From Sedimenticola sp. (GTDB lineage Bacteria; Pseudomonadota; Gammaproteobacteria; Chromatiales; Chromatiaceae), in contig JALXAM010000053.1 of assembly GCA_026992075.1 (NCBI GenBank), positions 1 through 47,722 on the forward strand: DNA of 47,722 bases, given 5' to 3'. Below, piece by piece: positions 1 to 13,216 of this stretch. Made by a program: the position numbers and the translations under genes. Every line of letters starts with the position of its first letter. Positions within the stretch are counted from its first letter, which is position 1. A model generated the notes under the pieces. The model did not search any database, was not told the DNA's origin, and saw nothing but the letters and a program-made list of their open reading frames with translations.

Positions 1-7
1 CCTCTAA

Positions 8-219
8 TCCGGGAACGACATTCCCGAGGACATCGCCCACTGCCCCCATTGCGGTGCCGTCTCCCATTTTCAGCAGAAGGGCTACCGCGCCGGAGCCAGG
101 CGCCGTTTCCTCTTCTGGCTGGTGGTGCTCGTTCTGTTCAGCCTGCTCATGGCTTTCTGGCTGCCTCGCACCATCCCTTCCGGGCCGTTCCTGGAAAAGC
201 CGGCTGATCCCGCTCCTGC

Positions 220-244
<25 letters not shown>
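8..244 (+). CDS. Small zinc-ribbon membrane protein, 3' part only
   Basis: The frame ending at the TAG at 242-244 encodes a CPHCG zinc-knuckle half, a basic stretch (RAGARRR), one hydrophobic segment of about 20 residues and a short Pro-rich tail. Layout and the phrase MAFWLPR resemble DnrP-type small zinc-ribbon membrane proteins, recalled from family knowledge only. The first CxxC half of the ribbon should lie upstream, but an in-frame TAA sits at 5-7 and no ATG, GTG or TTG precedes the CPHCG motif. The 5' end is therefore cut by the window edge or disturbed by a frameshift. The gene converges with sthA and their 3' ends overlap by 25 bp. Function is unknown. Confidence 0.55.
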
Positions 245-1614
<1,370 letters not shown>

Positions 1615-1752
1615 CTTCTTTCTTCTTTCCTGCTGGGTTGTGGTTGATCCTCAGATCGGATCTCCCTATATTGACACAAAGCCGCTCCGGAACCGCCGGG
1701 GTGCCCGTTCATTCCGGGATTTCCGTGGAAATCCGCCGATTAGGGAAATTCC

Positions 1753-2811
1753 ATGAAGGCGCCTGTTCGCTCACTGCTCCTCTTCTGTTGCCTGACCCTG
1801 TCTTCCTGGCTGCCGGCGGCTGACTCGGAGCTGGCCACGGAGGTGGTTCGGAACGTTCTGATCCCCCGGGTCTTCCGTCTGGATGGGGTGGTGGAGGCGA
1901 TCAACCGCTCCACCATCTCGGCCCAGACCAGCGGCCAGGTGGAGGCGGTCTACTACGACGTGGACGACGTGGTGGAAAAGGGCGCCCTGCTGGTCAAGCT
2001 CAAGGACACCGAGCAGCGGGCCGCGTTGCGCCGGGCCGAGGCGGATCTGCGCGCGGCCCAGGCGGTACTCAAGGATGCCGAGGCGAGCTACCGCCGTATC
2101 AAGGATCTGTATGACCGCAAGCTGGTGGCCAAGTCGGAGCTGGACAAGGCTCAGGCAAATCTGAAGACCGCCCGCGCCAAGCTCGATTCCGCCAGGGCGG
2201 CGCTGGCGCAGGCCAAGGAACAGCTCAGTTATACCCGGGTCACGGCTCCCTATACCGGCATCGTCACCGAGCGCCACGTACAGGTGGGGGAGGTGGCCCA
2301 TCCCGGCACGCCGCTGATGAGCGGTATCTCCCTGGAGCAGTTGCGGGTTTCGGTGGACGTGCCGCAGAGTCTCATCCTGCCCATCCGCCAGAAGCGCAAG
2401 GCCGGGGTGGAGCTTCCCGATGGGCGCTGGATCCAGGCGAAGAAGATCACTGTCTTCCCTTTCGCCGATCCCGCCTCCAACACCTTCAAGGTGAGACTGG
2501 ATCTGCCGCCCAGGCTGGAGAACCTCTTTCCCGGCATGCTGGTGAAGAGTGCCTTCGAGACCGGCCGCATGCCGGCGCTGGTGATTCCCACCCAGGCGGT
2601 GGCCTACCGTTCGGAGGTGACCGCCGTCTACGTCATCGACGAAGAGGGACGTATCAGTTTCCGACATGTTCGCCTGGGGGGACTGCTCGGGGATGAGCAC
2701 ATCATCGTGCTGGCCGGCCTGCAGGAGGGCGAGAAAGTGGCATTGGACCCGGTGGCGGCGGGGGTGGCGCTGAAGCGACAGCGGGCCCAGGGAGCCCAGG
2801 ATCATGAGTGA
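1753..2811 (+). CDS. RND efflux periplasmic adaptor (membrane fusion protein)
   Basis: A 352-residue HlyD/AcrA-type adaptor expected to bridge the inner-membrane RND pump and an outer-membrane channel. Residues 1-23 form a signal peptide ending near PAADS. A lipoyl-like half (SAQTSGQVEAVYYDVDDVV) precedes an Ala/Lys/Glu-rich coiled-coil hairpin at roughly 85-150, followed by the second lipoyl half (YTRVTAPYTGIV) and beta-barrel and membrane-proximal domains. Its last 8 bases (ATGAGTGA) overlap the start of the permease gene, so the two are translationally coupled. No TolC-type gene follows, so the outer-membrane partner must be elsewhere. Substrate cannot be told from sequence. Confidence 0.9.
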   Translation: MKAPVRSLLLFCCLTLSSWLPAADSELATEVVRNVLIPRVFRLDGVVEAINRSTISAQTSGQVEAVYYDVDDVVEKGALLVKLKDTEQRAALRRAEADLRAAQAVLKDAEASYRRIKDLYDRKLVAKSELDKAQANLKTARAKLDSARAALAQAKEQLSYTRVTAPYTGIVTERHVQVGEVAHPGTPLMSGISLEQLRVSVDVPQSLILPIRQKRKAGVELPDGRWIQAKKITVFPFADPASNTFKVRLDLPPRLENLFPGMLVKSAFETGRMPALVIPTQAVAYRSEVTAVYVIDEEGRISFRHVRLGGLLGDEHIIVLAGLQEGEKVALDPVAAGVALKRQRAQGAQDHE

Positions 2812-5800
2812 ACCCCGGTTGGGTCTTTCCGGCAGTATCGCGCGCCGCTTCCAGGATACCCAGATCACCCCGTTACTGGCACTGCTCGGGATGCTCATGG
2901 GGCTGTTCGCGGTGCTGGTGACACCGCGGGAGGAGGAGCCCCAGATCAACGTCACCTTCGCCAACATCTTCATCCCCTTTCCCGGTGCCTCGGCGCGGGA
3001 GGTGGAGAGTCTGGTGGCCACCCCGGCAGAACAGGTGCTGGCGGAGATCGAGGGCATCAAGCACGTCTATTCCTCTTCCATGCCCGGCATGGCGGTGCTC
3101 ACGGTTCGTTACAAGGTAGGGGAGAACCGCACCGCCGCCATCGTGAGGCTCTACAGCAAGATCTTCTCCAAGCTGGACTGGATGCCCAACAACGTCGGCG
3201 TGGGTCAACCCATCGTCAAACCCAAGGGAATCGACGACGTGCCCATCGTTACCGCCACTCTCTGGAGCCGGGATCCGGCGGTGGGGGCCTATGAGTTGGG
3301 AATGGTGGCTCACGCCATCGAATCGGAGCTCAAGCGGGTGCCGGGCACGCGAGACATCTACACTCTGGGAGCGCCCGAGCGGGTGGTGAAGGTGACCCTG
3401 GATCCACAGGCCCTCGCCGGCCATGGTATCGACTTGGAGGACCTGCGCCGGGCGCTGCAGGCGGCCAACACCTCCAGGGACAACATGAAAGTCACCAGCG
3501 AGAACCGTGAACTGCTGGTGCAGGCCGGTGTTTTTCTCTCCAACCCGGGCGAGATCGCCGACCTGGTGGTGGGGGTGCACGAGGGCAAGCCGGTCTATCT
3601 GCGTGATGTGGCCCGGGTGGCGGAGCAACCGGAACAGCCCGACGCCTATGTCTGGACCGGACCGGGTCCCGCCGCCGCGGCCAGCGGGCTGAAGCTGGAC
3701 GGTCAGTACCCTGCGGTGACCATCGCCGTGGCCAAGAAACCCGGCACCAACGCGGTGACCATCGCCAACCGGGTGATCAAGCGATTCGAGGAGCTTCGGG
3801 GTATCTTCATTCCGGACGGGGTGGAGGTGATGATCACCCGCAACTACGGAAAGACCGCCAACGACAAGGCGCAGAAGCTGATCCAGAAACTGATCTTCGC
3901 CACCGCCTCGGTGATCCTGCTGGTGCTGCTCACCCTGGGGTGGCGCGAGGCGGTGATCGTCGGTGCTGCGGTGGCCGTGACCCTGGCCATCACCCTGTTC
4001 GCCTCCTGGGCCTGGGGCTTCACCCTCAACCGGGTGTCGCTGTTCGCCCTGATCTTCTCCATCGGAATCCTGGTGGACGACGCCATCGTGGTGGTGGAAA
4101 ACATCCACCGCCACCTGAGCATGGGCGGCAGGAAGCTGCTGGAGGCGATTCCCGTGGCGGTGGACGAGGTGGGCGGTCCCACCATCCTGGCCACCTTCAC
4201 CGTCATTGCCGCGCTGTTGCCCATGGCCTTCGTCACCGGCCTCATGGGTCCTTACATGAGCCCGATCCCCATCAACGCCTCCACCGGCATGCTCATTTCT
4301 CTGGCGGTGGCCTTCGTCTTCACCCCCTGGCTCACCAACCAGCTGCTGGCGCCGGTGGCGCAGCGCCATTTTCACGCCGAAGGGGAGGTGGAGGAGAAAC
4401 GGGGCCGGCTGGACCGGCTGTTCGGGGTGGTCATGGGGCCCTTCCTGCACAAGGAGCATGGCCGACGCAACCGCTGGCTGCTGCTGTTGGGCGTGCTGTT
4501 GCTCATCGCCGCCTCCCTCTACCTGGTGGTGGGACGGCAGGTGATCATGAAGATGTTGCCCTTCGACAACAAGTCGGAATTCCAGGTGGTGCTGGACATG
4601 CCCGAGGGCACCTCCCTGGAGCAGACCGCCATGGTGCTGAACGAGATCGGAGCCTACCTGGCCACGGTGCCTGAGGTGCGGGACTATCAGATCTACGCCG
4701 GCACCCATTCCCCCATCGGTTTCAACGGCCTGGTGCGGCAGTACTATCTGCGTAATCGGGCCAACCAGGGGGACATTCAGGTGAACCTGGTGGACAAGCA
4801 CCATCGCAAGCGAAAGAGCCACGAGATCGCGCTTGCGGTGCGTGACCCGGTGCAGCTCATCGCCTCCAGCTACGACGGCAACGCCAAGATCGTAGAGGTG
4901 CCACCGGGGCCGCCGGTGCAGTCGCCGCTGGTGGCCGAGATCTACGGCATCGATTATGACGGCCAGATCGAGACGGCGGAGAAGGTGCGCGACGTCTTCG
5001 AGGAGACACCGGATATCGTGGACGTGGACGACTCGGTGGAGTTTCCCTCGGACAAAGCGATCGTGGTGGTGGACCGGGAACGGGCCGCACGCCTGGGGCT
5101 CTCCCAGGCGGAAGTGGCGCGGGCCCTGGCGGCCATCCTGGATGGCGAGGACATGGCCTACATCCACACCGCTCACAACAAGTACGCGGTGCCCATCCGG
5201 GTGGAGTTCAGCGAGGCGGACAAGGCCGATCTCGATCAGGTGCTGGCGTTCAAACTGCGTGGCCGCAATGGCAACCTGGTTCCGCTGAGCGAGATCGTGG
5301 ACGTGCGCCCCTCCGAACGGGAATACAGCATCCATCATAAGGATCTGCTGCCGGTGGTCTATGTCACCGGGGACATGGCGGGCCATATCGATAGCCCGCT
5401 CTACGGGTTGTTCGAGATCTCCGCGCGGCTGAAGGAACAGGGTGGCCCGGAACAGTGGTTCCTGAAACAACCCCCCAATCCCTATGATTACAGCCTCAAG
5501 TGGGACGGGGAGTGGCAGGTCACCTACGAGACTTTTCGCGACATGGGCATCGCCTATTCGGTGGGGCTGCTGCTCATCTATCTGCTGGTGGTGGCACAGT
5601 TCCGCAGCTACCTGGTGCCCCTGGTGATCATGGCGCCCATTCCGCTCACCATCATCGGCATCCTGCCGGGTCACGCCCTGCTGGGAGCCCAGTTCACCGC
5701 CACCTCCATGATCGGCATGATCGCGCTGGCGGGCATCATCGTGCGCAACTCCATCCTGCTGGTGGACTTCGTCAACCAGGAGCTGCGCAAGGGGGCCAGT

Positions 5801-6034
5801 TTCGAGGAGTCGGTGGTTCGTGCCGCAGCGGTGCGGGCCAAGCCCATCGTGCTCACCGCCATCGCCGCCATGGCGGGCGGGTTCTTCATCCTGGATGACC
5901 CCATCTTCTCCGGCCTGGCGGTGTCGCTCATCTTCGGCCTGTTCGTCTCCACCCTGCTCACCCTGGTGGTGATCCCGGTGGTCTATTACGGGGTGATGAA
6001 GAGCAGGGTGAGCAGGATTCTGGCAGCGGAATGA
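2804..6034 (+). CDS. RND efflux transporter permease
   Basis: A 1,076-residue inner-membrane proton-driven RND pump. It has the standard layout: TM1, a large periplasmic porter loop, TM2-6, then a second copy of the same plan. The TM4 signature GILVDDAIVVVEN carries the proton-relay pair Asp425-Asp426, which distinguishes HAE/HME transporters from SecD-like relatives. The second half has the matching MIALAGIIVRNSILLVDF region. The N-terminus (SIARRFQDTQITPLL) resembles the uncharacterised AcrB/AcrD/AcrF-type permeases of environmental proteobacteria more than E. coli AcrB. It ends 1 bp from the stop of the convergent M50 protease gene. Substrate is unknown. Confidence 0.93.
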   Translation: MSEPRLGLSGSIARRFQDTQITPLLALLGMLMGLFAVLVTPREEEPQINVTFANIFIPFPGASAREVESLVATPAEQVLAEIEGIKHVYSSSMPGMAVLTVRYKVGENRTAAIVRLYSKIFSKLDWMPNNVGVGQPIVKPKGIDDVPIVTATLWSRDPAVGAYELGMVAHAIESELKRVPGTRDIYTLGAPERVVKVTLDPQALAGHGIDLEDLRRALQAANTSRDNMKVTSENRELLVQAGVFLSNPGEIADLVVGVHEGKPVYLRDVARVAEQPEQPDAYVWTGPGPAAAASGLKLDGQYPAVTIAVAKKPGTNAVTIANRVIKRFEELRGIFIPDGVEVMITRNYGKTANDKAQKLIQKLIFATASVILLVLLTLGWREAVIVGAAVAVTLAITLFASWAWGFTLNRVSLFALIFSIGILVDDAIVVVENIHRHLSMGGRKLLEAIPVAVDEVGGPTILATFTVIAALLPMAFVTGLMGPYMSPIPINASTGMLISLAVAFVFTPWLTNQLLAPVAQRHFHAEGEVEEKRGRLDRLFGVVMGPFLHKEHGRRNRWLLLLGVLLLIAASLYLVVGRQVIMKMLPFDNKSEFQVVLDMPEGTSLEQTAMVLNEIGAYLATVPEVRDYQIYAGTHSPIGFNGLVRQYYLRNRANQGDIQVNLVDKHHRKRKSHEIALAVRDPVQLIASSYDGNAKIVEVPPGPPVQSPLVAEIYGIDYDGQIETAEKVRDVFEETPDIVDVDDSVEFPSDKAIVVVDRERAARLGLSQAEVARALAAILDGEDMAYIHTAHNKYAVPIRVEFSEADKADLDQVLAFKLRGRNGNLVPLSEIVDVRPSEREYSIHHKDLLPVVYVTGDMAGHIDSPLYGLFEISARLKEQGGPEQWFLKQPPNPYDYSLKWDGEWQVTYETFRDMGIAYSVGLLLIYLLVVAQFRSYLVPLVIMAPIPLTIIGILPGHALLGAQFTATSMIGMIALAGIIVRNSILLVDFVNQELRKGASFEESVVRAAAVRAKPIVLTAIAAMAGGFFILDDPIFSGLAVSLIFGLFVSTLLTLVVIPVVYYGVMKSRVSRILAAE

Positions 6035-6035
6035 T

Positions 6036-7151
6036 TCAGGCCGCCCGTTGTTTCAGCGCCGCCTCGATGCGGATCAGCTCCATCAGGTTGTCCAGGTTGA
6101 CGATGCCCGCCATGCGTCCCGCCTCGGTGACCACCAGCAGGCGGCAGCCGCAGTGCTGCAGCCGCTCCAGTACCTGGTCCAGCGGCTCGTCGATGTCGGC
6201 CCGTTGCACCTCCCGCTGCATGTAACTGCCCACTGGAGCTCGTGGCCCCTCCTCCTTGAGTCCACGCAGCAGGTCCTCCTGCGTCAACACCCCCACCACT
6301 TCGCCGGCTTCCAGCACCGGAAAATCCTTCTGGGTGCTCTCCAGAGTGAGCTCCACGGCCCGCTCCAGGGGGTCGTTCGGGGCCAGGGTCTCGAAATGGG
6401 TGATGACGGCGGTACGCAGGGTGCTGCCGTGGAGCAGGGAACGGATCTCCTCGCTGCCTGCCTCGGCCACCGCCCCGATCCAGACGAAGAGAGCGATGAA
6501 GAGCAGGATGGGGTTGTGGAACAGCCCCATGAAGCCGAACCAGAGTGCCGCCATCTGACCCACCAGTGCGGCGGTACGGGTGGCTCGTACCCGGTCCATG
6601 CGCAGAGCCAGCAGCGCCCGCAATACCCGGCCGCCGTCCATGGGAAATGCGGGTAACAGGTTGAACAGGGCCAGGAAGAGGTTGAGCACCAGCAGGTTCT
6701 GCAATATTCCGCCCTCTACCGGGATGCCGGCGTCGGAAAGCCGAACCACGGGCTGTACCGAAAGGAACACCCAGAGCAGGGCGGCGATGGCGATATTCAC
6801 CGCTGGCCCGGCCAGGGCCACCAGGATCTCCTGCTTGGGGTCGTCCGGCATCCTCTCCAGTGAGGCGACGCCACCGATGGGTAGCAGCACGATGTTGCGG
6901 GTGCGAATGCCGAAACGGCGGGCAGTAAGGGCGTGTCCCAGTTCGTGTAGCACCACGCAGCCGAACAGCAGCAGGATAAAAAAGATCCCGTGCAGGGCGG
7001 CCGGCAGGCCCCCTTTCTGGCCATAGACCAAGCCCAGCCAGGCCAGCAGCAGAAGAAAGGTGGCATGCACATAGACGTCGATGCCGGCCAGCTGGCCCAC
7101 ACGCCAGGACCAGGTCACGGAGGTATCGCTGCGGCTCGCGGTTTGGTTCAT
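6036..7151 (-). CDS. M50 (site-2 protease family) membrane metalloprotease with CBS domains
   Basis: A 371-residue integral membrane protein. The zinc motif HELGH lies at residues 69-73 in a transmembrane helix (LFGCVVLHELGHALTARR), and the third ligand is in LLPAFPMDGGRVLRAL (Asp172). Two CBS domains fill roughly residues 240-368 and probably sense a nucleotide. This matches the S2P subgroup typified by Rv2625c-like CBS-containing proteases; the substrate is not predictable. I prefer the ATG at 7151, with GGTGG 7 bases upstream, over an in-frame TTG at 7157. It is convergent with the RND operon and divergent from rlmN. Confidence 0.88.
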   Translation of the reverse strand: MNQTASRSDTSVTWSWRVGQLAGIDVYVHATFLLLLAWLGLVYGQKGGLPAALHGIFFILLLFGCVVLHELGHALTARRFGIRTRNIVLLPIGGVASLERMPDDPKQEILVALAGPAVNIAIAALLWVFLSVQPVVRLSDAGIPVEGGILQNLLVLNLFLALFNLLPAFPMDGGRVLRALLALRMDRVRATRTAALVGQMAALWFGFMGLFHNPILLFIALFVWIGAVAEAGSEEIRSLLHGSTLRTAVITHFETLAPNDPLERAVELTLESTQKDFPVLEAGEVVGVLTQEDLLRGLKEEGPRAPVGSYMQREVQRADIDEPLDQVLERLQHCGCRLLVVTEAGRMAGIVNLDNLMELIRIEAALKQRAA

Positions 7152-7243
7152 GGTCAACCACCAAAAAATGAAAGAAGGGCTGAGAATTCCGTCATTATAG
7201 CGGTGCCCGAATGCTGTAGCGGCGGCCAGGCTTCAGGGGTACA

Positions 7244-8374
7244 ATGGCCGGCTTGGAAAACTGCATGATTTCAGGGCGTTCCTTGGGCACCGACAAACCC
7301 GTCAACCTGCTGGATTTCGATCGCAAGGCGATGGAGGCCTGGTTCGTTTCGCTGGGCGCGAAACCTTTCCACGGCCGCAACGTCTTCAAATGGATCCACA
7401 AGCATGGAGTCACCGATTTCGCGGGCATGACCGATCTCTCCAAGAAGCTGCGCGCGCAGCTGGCGGAGATGGCGGAAGTGCGCCCGCCGCGGGTGGTGCT
7501 GGAGAAGCCCGCTGCCGATGGCACCGTCAAGTGGGTACTGGAGCTGGACGACGGTCAGCGGGTGGAGACGGTCTGGATTCCGGACGGGCGGCGCAGCACC
7601 GTCTGCGTCTCCTCTCAGGTGGGCTGCGCCCTGGATTGCTCCTTCTGTTCCACCGCACGCCAGGGATTCAATCGCAACCTCACCGTGGGGGAGATCATCG
7701 GCCAGTTGTGGCAGGCGGTCCGCATCATGGGCAGGCAGCCCACCAACGTGGTGCTCATGGGGATGGGCGAGCCGCTGGCCAACTTCGAGCCGGTGGTGGC
7801 GGCCATGGACATCATGCAGGACGATCTGGCCTACATGCTCTCCAAATACCGGGTCACTCTCTCCACCTCCGGCATCGTGCCCAATCTCTATCGTCTGCGG
7901 GAGGTCTCGGACGTGAGCCTGGCGGTATCCCTGCATGCCCCGGACAACGCGCTGCGCGACGAGCTGGTGCCCATCAACCGCAGGTATCCGCTGGAGGAGC
8001 TGATTCCCGCCTGCCGGGAATACGTGCGCGGCGACAAGCGCCGCAAGGTGACCTGGGAGTATGTGATGCTGGATGGCGTCAACGACAGCGATGCCCATGC
8101 CAAAAGGCTCATCCGGCTGCTGGAGGGGACGCCTTCGAAGATGAACCTGATTCCATTCAATCCTTTTCCCGGCAGCCCCTACCGTAGCTCTTCCCCGGAA
8201 CGGATCGCTGCGTTCCGTCAGCGGCTGTTGCGTGCCGGCATCATGACCATCGTGCGCAAGACCCGGGGAGACGATATCGACGCCGCCTGCGGTCAGCTGG
8301 TGGGGCGGGTGCGGGACCGCAGCGGGCGCGCCCTGCGCGGAATGCCGGTTCAGCTGCAGGGGAGGGGCGTATGA
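7244..8374 (+). CDS. rlmN: Dual-specificity 23S rRNA/tRNA adenine C2-methyltransferase RlmN
   Basis: A radical-SAM enzyme that methylates C2 of A2503 in 23S rRNA and of A37 in some tRNAs. The CxxxCxxC cluster (CALDCSFC) uses Cys128, Cys132 and Cys135. Cys121 (VCVSSQVG) and Cys349 (DAACGQL) match the methyl-carrier and resolving cysteines of RlmN. With the first ATG the protein has 376 residues; an ATG at 7265 would give 369 and is equally plausible because neither start has a clear Shine-Dalgarno. The stop overlaps the pilF start by 4 bp (ATGA), and the gene opens the conserved rlmN-pilF-rodZ block. Confidence 0.96.
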   Translation: MAGLENCMISGRSLGTDKPVNLLDFDRKAMEAWFVSLGAKPFHGRNVFKWIHKHGVTDFAGMTDLSKKLRAQLAEMAEVRPPRVVLEKPAADGTVKWVLELDDGQRVETVWIPDGRRSTVCVSSQVGCALDCSFCSTARQGFNRNLTVGEIIGQLWQAVRIMGRQPTNVVLMGMGEPLANFEPVVAAMDIMQDDLAYMLSKYRVTLSTSGIVPNLYRLREVSDVSLAVSLHAPDNALRDELVPINRRYPLEELIPACREYVRGDKRRKVTWEYVMLDGVNDSDAHAKRLIRLLEGTPSKMNLIPFNPFPGSPYRSSSPERIAAFRQRLLRAGIMTIVRKTRGDDIDAACGQLVGRVRDRSGRALRGMPVQLQGRGV

Positions 8375-9141
8375 AGCCGGCGCGCTGGTTGACGGTCCTG
8401 CTCCTGACGTTCGTCCTGTCCGGTTGCGGCAACGACCTTGTGCGCGAGAACGACGACACCGGCCAGCTCGGCGCGGCGCAGAAGCGGGAGAGTCCGGCCG
8501 ACACCTATGTCCAGCTGGCCGCAGAGTATCTGCGTCTTGGCAACCTGGCCACAGCCCTCACCAAGGCCAAGAAGGCGGTGGCGGCGGACCCCGGCAATGC
8601 CAACGCCTGGCTGGTGTTGGGGTTGGTGTACGAACGGCTGGGCGAGGTGGACAAGGCGTTGGCCGCCTACCGCAAGGGGGTGGGTGCGGATGGTCGCAAT
8701 CCCTATGTGCTCAACGCCTATGGCACACTGCTGTGCAAGCAGAAGGAGTACGAGGAATCTCTGGACGCCTTCGAGCGTGCGCTGAAGAACCCGCTCTACG
8801 ACACCCCCTGGGTGGCGCTCACCAACGCCGGTCACTGCGCGCTTCAGGCCGGCGACCAGCTGAAGGCGGAGAAATATCTGCTGCGGGCGCTGCAGGCCAA
8901 CCCGGAATTCGCGCCGGCCCTGGCGCAGATGGCGCAGATCAGCTACGACCAGGGGAAGTATCTCTCTGCCCGCGCCTATATCCAGCGGTTTCGTGAAGTG
9001 GCGCGCCCCACGGCGCCCATCCTCTATCTGAGCATTCTCACCGAGCGCAAACTGGGTGACCTGGATCAGGCGCGCAGCGATGAGTTGTTGTTGAAGGCCG
9101 AATATCCCGACTCCGAAGAGGCGCACAGGATCGCGCAATAG
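8371..9141 (+). CDS. pilF: Type IV pilus assembly lipoprotein PilF/PilW
   Basis: A 256-residue outer-membrane lipoprotein needed for multimerisation of the PilQ secretin. The signal peptide ends in the lipobox LSGC (Cys19). The rest is a superhelix of about six TPR repeats, seen in phrases such as [20 protein letters not shown] and [20 protein letters not shown]. It lies between rlmN (4-bp overlap) and rodZ (6-bp gap), the usual gammaproteobacterial position. Its presence implies that the organism makes type IV pili, although no other pil gene is in the window. Confidence 0.9.
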   Translation: MKPARWLTVLLLTFVLSGCGNDLVRENDDTGQLGAAQKRESPADTYVQLAAEYLRLGNLATALTKAKKAVAADPGNANAWLVLGLVYERLGEVDKALAAYRKGVGADGRNPYVLNAYGTLLCKQKEYEESLDAFERALKNPLYDTPWVALTNAGHCALQAGDQLKAEKYLLRALQANPEFAPALAQMAQISYDQGKYLSARAYIQRFREVARPTAPILYLSILTERKLGDLDQARSDELLLKAEYPDSEEAHRIAQ

Positions 9142-9147
9142 CGCACC

Positions 9148-10128
9148 ATGGCCAAGGTTCGAAAGAGACGCAAGCACCCACGCAATGGGGCGGAAACCGC
9201 CGCCGAGGCGCCGCGCGCCTCTCTGGGGGAACGGCTGCGTCAGACGCGCGAGGCGCGAGGTCTGGACCCGGCCGTGGTGGCCGAACGGTTGCACCTGAAA
9301 CAGGCCCTGGTACTGGCGCTGGAAGCGGAGGACTGGGAACGGCTGCCTGCGCGGGTCTTCGTGCGTGGCTATTACCGTAACTACGCCCGCCTGCTGGAGC
9401 TGCCGGAGGAGCCGCTGCTGCGGGAGTTCGACAGCCTCTGCCCGGAAGGGGAGGAGTGTGCCGGCGCGCCACCGGTGGTGGCCCAGGGGGTGCGCAGGGA
9501 GATCCGCAGCAGCCATGGTGTGGTGCGCCTGGTGACCTGGCTGGTGGTAATCAGTTTGGTGGCCGCCTTCCTTCTCTGGTGGCGGGATCGGGCCAGTCAG
9601 GAACTGCCCGAAACCCCTTCTTCCACCTTGGCGGAGATGGCAGAACCCGTTGCCGACCAGGCTTCCGATCAGGTTTCGTCGCAGCAGCCGCAGGCCACGG
9701 AGATGCCGGAGCAGGAGGAACTCGGGGCGGTGAAAGCGGCGACGGCCAAGGCCGCCTCTTCCGCCGCGCCGGGAGAGATCCCACAGGTGCCTGTGAAGGA
9801 TCCACCCACCGTTGTGCCCCTGCAGGCCGCGCCAGTGACCCCTGCGCCGCAAGCCGGTCAGGAGCGCGGGGAGCAGGAGCAGGTGCAGCGGCCGCAGGTG
9901 GAGCTGAAATTTCTGGAGGACAGCTGGGTGGACATCCGTGGAGCCGACGGCAGCTTCAAGCTGGTGGGCATCCGCAAGGCCGGGGAACGGCTCCGGCTGG
10001 GAGGGCGTCCCCCCTATCACATGATCCTCGGCAATGCGCGAGGCGTCCGCCTCTTGGTGAACGGCGAGCCTTTCGATCTTTCCGCCAAGACGAGACGCAA
10101 CGTGGCGCGACTCACTCTGAACCCCTGA
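9148..10128 (+). CDS. rodZ: Cytoskeleton/cell-shape protein RodZ
   Basis: A 326-residue bitopic inner-membrane protein that couples MreB filaments to the elongasome. A basic N-terminus leads into a Cro/C1-type helix-turn-helix domain (about 26-92, [17 protein letters not shown]), a single transmembrane helix at about 127-145, a long Pro/Ala/Gln-rich periplasmic linker, and a C-terminal DUF4115 beta domain from about 250 ([17 protein letters not shown]). The order is typical of RodZ. In most gammaproteobacteria ispG comes next; here hisS starts only 7 bp downstream. Confidence 0.92.
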   Translation: MAKVRKRRKHPRNGAETAAEAPRASLGERLRQTREARGLDPAVVAERLHLKQALVLALEAEDWERLPARVFVRGYYRNYARLLELPEEPLLREFDSLCPEGEECAGAPPVVAQGVRREIRSSHGVVRLVTWLVVISLVAAFLLWWRDRASQELPETPSSTLAEMAEPVADQASDQVSSQQPQATEMPEQEELGAVKAATAKAASSAAPGEIPQVPVKDPPTVVPLQAAPVTPAPQAGQERGEQEQVQRPQVELKFLEDSWVDIRGADGSFKLVGIRKAGERLRLGGRPPYHMILGNARGVRLLVNGEPFDLSAKTRRNVARLTLNP

Positions 10129-10135
10129 AGCAGGC

Positions 10136-11410
<1,275 letters not shown>

Positions 11411-11414
11411 CGCA

Positions 11415-12035
11415 TTGAGTACCTTTCAGACCGAAGAGGAACAGGTAGAGGCCCTCAAGAAGTGGTGGCAGGAGAACGGCAAGTCGGTGATCGCCGGCGT
11501 GGTCATCGGCCTGCTGGTGGTGGGGGGCGGCAAGGCCTGGATCGAGTACAACCGGGTGCAGGCGGAAAACGCCTCCGCTTTCTACGAAGGGTTCTCCCAG
11601 GCGGCTCGCGCGGGTGACCTGGAGAAAGCGCTCAAGCGGGGCGAGGCGCTGATCCAGGAATATGGCCGTTCCACCTACGCCCTGTTCGCTGCACTGGAGC
11701 TGGCCCGCCTGCAGTATGAAGCGGGAGAAAAGGACCAGGCGCGGGAGCGGTTGCAGTGGGTGCTGGACAACAGCGGTGATTCTTCATTGCAGAAACTGGC
11801 GCAGGTACGGCTGGCTCGCCTGCTTCTGGACATTGGTGATTTGGACGGTGCGGAGAAGCTGGTGGCCGAACCCGCCGGAGACGCCTGGCAGGGCGAACTG
11901 CTGGCCATTCGGGGTGATATCCGCCTGGCGCGCAAGGATCCCGAGGGAGCACGCAAAGATTATGCGACGGCCCTGAAGAAAGGGGTGAGCACCCCGGCGC
12001 TGGTGCGGATGAAACTCTCGGAACTGGGTGGCTGA
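11415..12035 (+). CDS. yfgM: YfgM-family ancillary SecYEG translocon subunit
   Basis: A 206-residue protein with a cytoplasmic N-terminus (TEEEQVEALKKWWQENGK), one transmembrane helix at about 24-43 and a periplasmic TPR-like domain. YfgM family proteins sit at the Sec translocon with PpiD and help outer-membrane and periplasmic clients on their way. The start is TTG at 11415, four bases after the hisS stop. Its stop codon lies 7 bp before the ATG of bamB. This matches the order hisS-yfgM-bamB-der. Confidence 0.9.
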   Translation: MSTFQTEEEQVEALKKWWQENGKSVIAGVVIGLLVVGGGKAWIEYNRVQAENASAFYEGFSQAARAGDLEKALKRGEALIQEYGRSTYALFAALELARLQYEAGEKDQARERLQWVLDNSGDSSLQKLAQVRLARLLLDIGDLDGAEKLVAEPAGDAWQGELLAIRGDIRLARKDPEGARKDYATALKKGVSTPALVRMKLSELGG

Positions 12036-12042
12036 CCTCACC

Positions 12043-13212
12043 ATGTGGCGTTTGTTTCCCCTGTTTCTGCTCACGGTGCTGCTCACCGGCTGCGGCACCA
12101 TGGCCGATCCGCGCCAGTGGTTCGGCAGCGATACCGGCCCCGAGCCCGCGGAGCTGAAGGATTTCGAGGCCACCCTGGAGCCGGCGAAAATCTGGTCGGT
12201 GAAGGTGGGCAAGGGTGCGCCGCAATACAACCGGCTGGTGCCGGCGGTGGGCGAGGAGTACCTCTACACCATCGATACCGACGGCGTGCTGCAGGCGCGC
12301 CGGCGAGAGAACGGAGAGCTGGTCTGGAAAGTCGAGACCGGCCTGCCTGCTTCCGCTGGTCCCGGTCTTGGAGAGGGGCTGCTGCTGGTGGGGACCGCCG
12401 AAGGGCAGGTTGTGGCCTTCGAGGCTGCGGATGGCAAGGAGCTGTGGCGGAAGGATCTCTCCGGCCAGGTGCTGGCGGTCCCGGCCATCGCCGAGGGCAT
12501 CGTGGTGGTGCATACCGAGTCGGGGCAGATCCATGGTCTCGACGCAGTCACCGGAGAACAGGTCTGGATCTACAACCAGGGCACCCCGGTGCTCACCCTG
12601 CATGGCACCAGTTCGCCGGTGATCGAGGGCGGCACGGTTTACTGCGGCCTGGCCGGCGGCAAGCTGGTGGCGCTGGCGTTGGACAACGGTTCCCTGCAGT
12701 GGGAAGGACATGTCACCGTGCCCAGCGGAGGAACCGAGCTGGAACGGATGGTGGACGTGGATGCCGATCCGCTGGTCTACAGCGGCACCCTCTATGCCGC
12801 CGCCTACCAGGGCCACGTGGTGGCAGTGGGCGAGGGCTCCGGCAAGGTCTACTGGAAGCGCAAGATGTCGGTCTACAACAACATGGCGGTGGACTGGCAG
12901 CAGCTGGCCATCAGCGACGCCAGCGGTTGGCTCTGGTCTCTCGATCCCGATACCGGGTCTGCCCGCTGGCGGGTGAAGGACCTGGAGTACCGTCAGCTCT
13001 CGCCGCCGGCCCTGTTGGGCGGCTACGTGGCAGTGGGGGATTTCGAGGGCTATCTGCACTGGTTCTCCTCGGAGGATGGGGCGCCCGCTGCCCGCATGCG
13101 CATCGGTGGCGGGCCCATCGTGGCGCCGTTGGTGGTGGCGGACGACGTGCTCTACGTGCTGAACACCGACGGCACTTTGGCGGCGCTCAGACTGCCGGTA
13201 GACCAGCCGTAA
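12043..13212 (+). CDS. bamB: Outer-membrane assembly lipoprotein BamB
   Basis: A 389-residue periplasm-facing lipoprotein of the BAM complex, which inserts beta-barrel proteins. From the ATG at 12043 the signal peptide is [17 protein letters not shown] with a clean LTGC lipobox. An in-frame GTG at 12028 inside yfgM would only lengthen the signal. The mature part is an eight-bladed beta-propeller with PQQ/WD-like blades, seen in repeats such as [32 protein letters not shown] and [14 protein letters not shown]. It lies between yfgM and der as usual. Confidence 0.94.
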   Translation: MWRLFPLFLLTVLLTGCGTMADPRQWFGSDTGPEPAELKDFEATLEPAKIWSVKVGKGAPQYNRLVPAVGEEYLYTIDTDGVLQARRRENGELVWKVETGLPASAGPGLGEGLLLVGTAEGQVVAFEAADGKELWRKDLSGQVLAVPAIAEGIVVVHTESGQIHGLDAVTGEQVWIYNQGTPVLTLHGTSSPVIEGGTVYCGLAGGKLVALALDNGSLQWEGHVTVPSGGTELERMVDVDADPLVYSGTLYAAAYQGHVVAVGEGSGKVYWKRKMSVYNNMAVDWQQLAISDASGWLWSLDPDTGSARWRVKDLEYRQLSPPALLGGYVAVGDFEGYLHWFSSEDGAPAARMRIGGGPIVAPLVVADDVLYVLNTDGTLAALRLPVDQP

Positions 13213-13216
13213 AACC

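Noticed and set aside
1671-1676. Perfect TTGACA upstream of the RND adaptor gene
   Set aside because: No acceptable -10 lies 16-18 bases downstream, so I did not call a promoter.
2873-5674. Long antisense open frame of 933 codons opposite the RND permease
   Set aside because: Composition is rich in His, Gly and Gln with no domain, a known effect of high GC on the opposite strand of a real gene. The permease has full family motifs.
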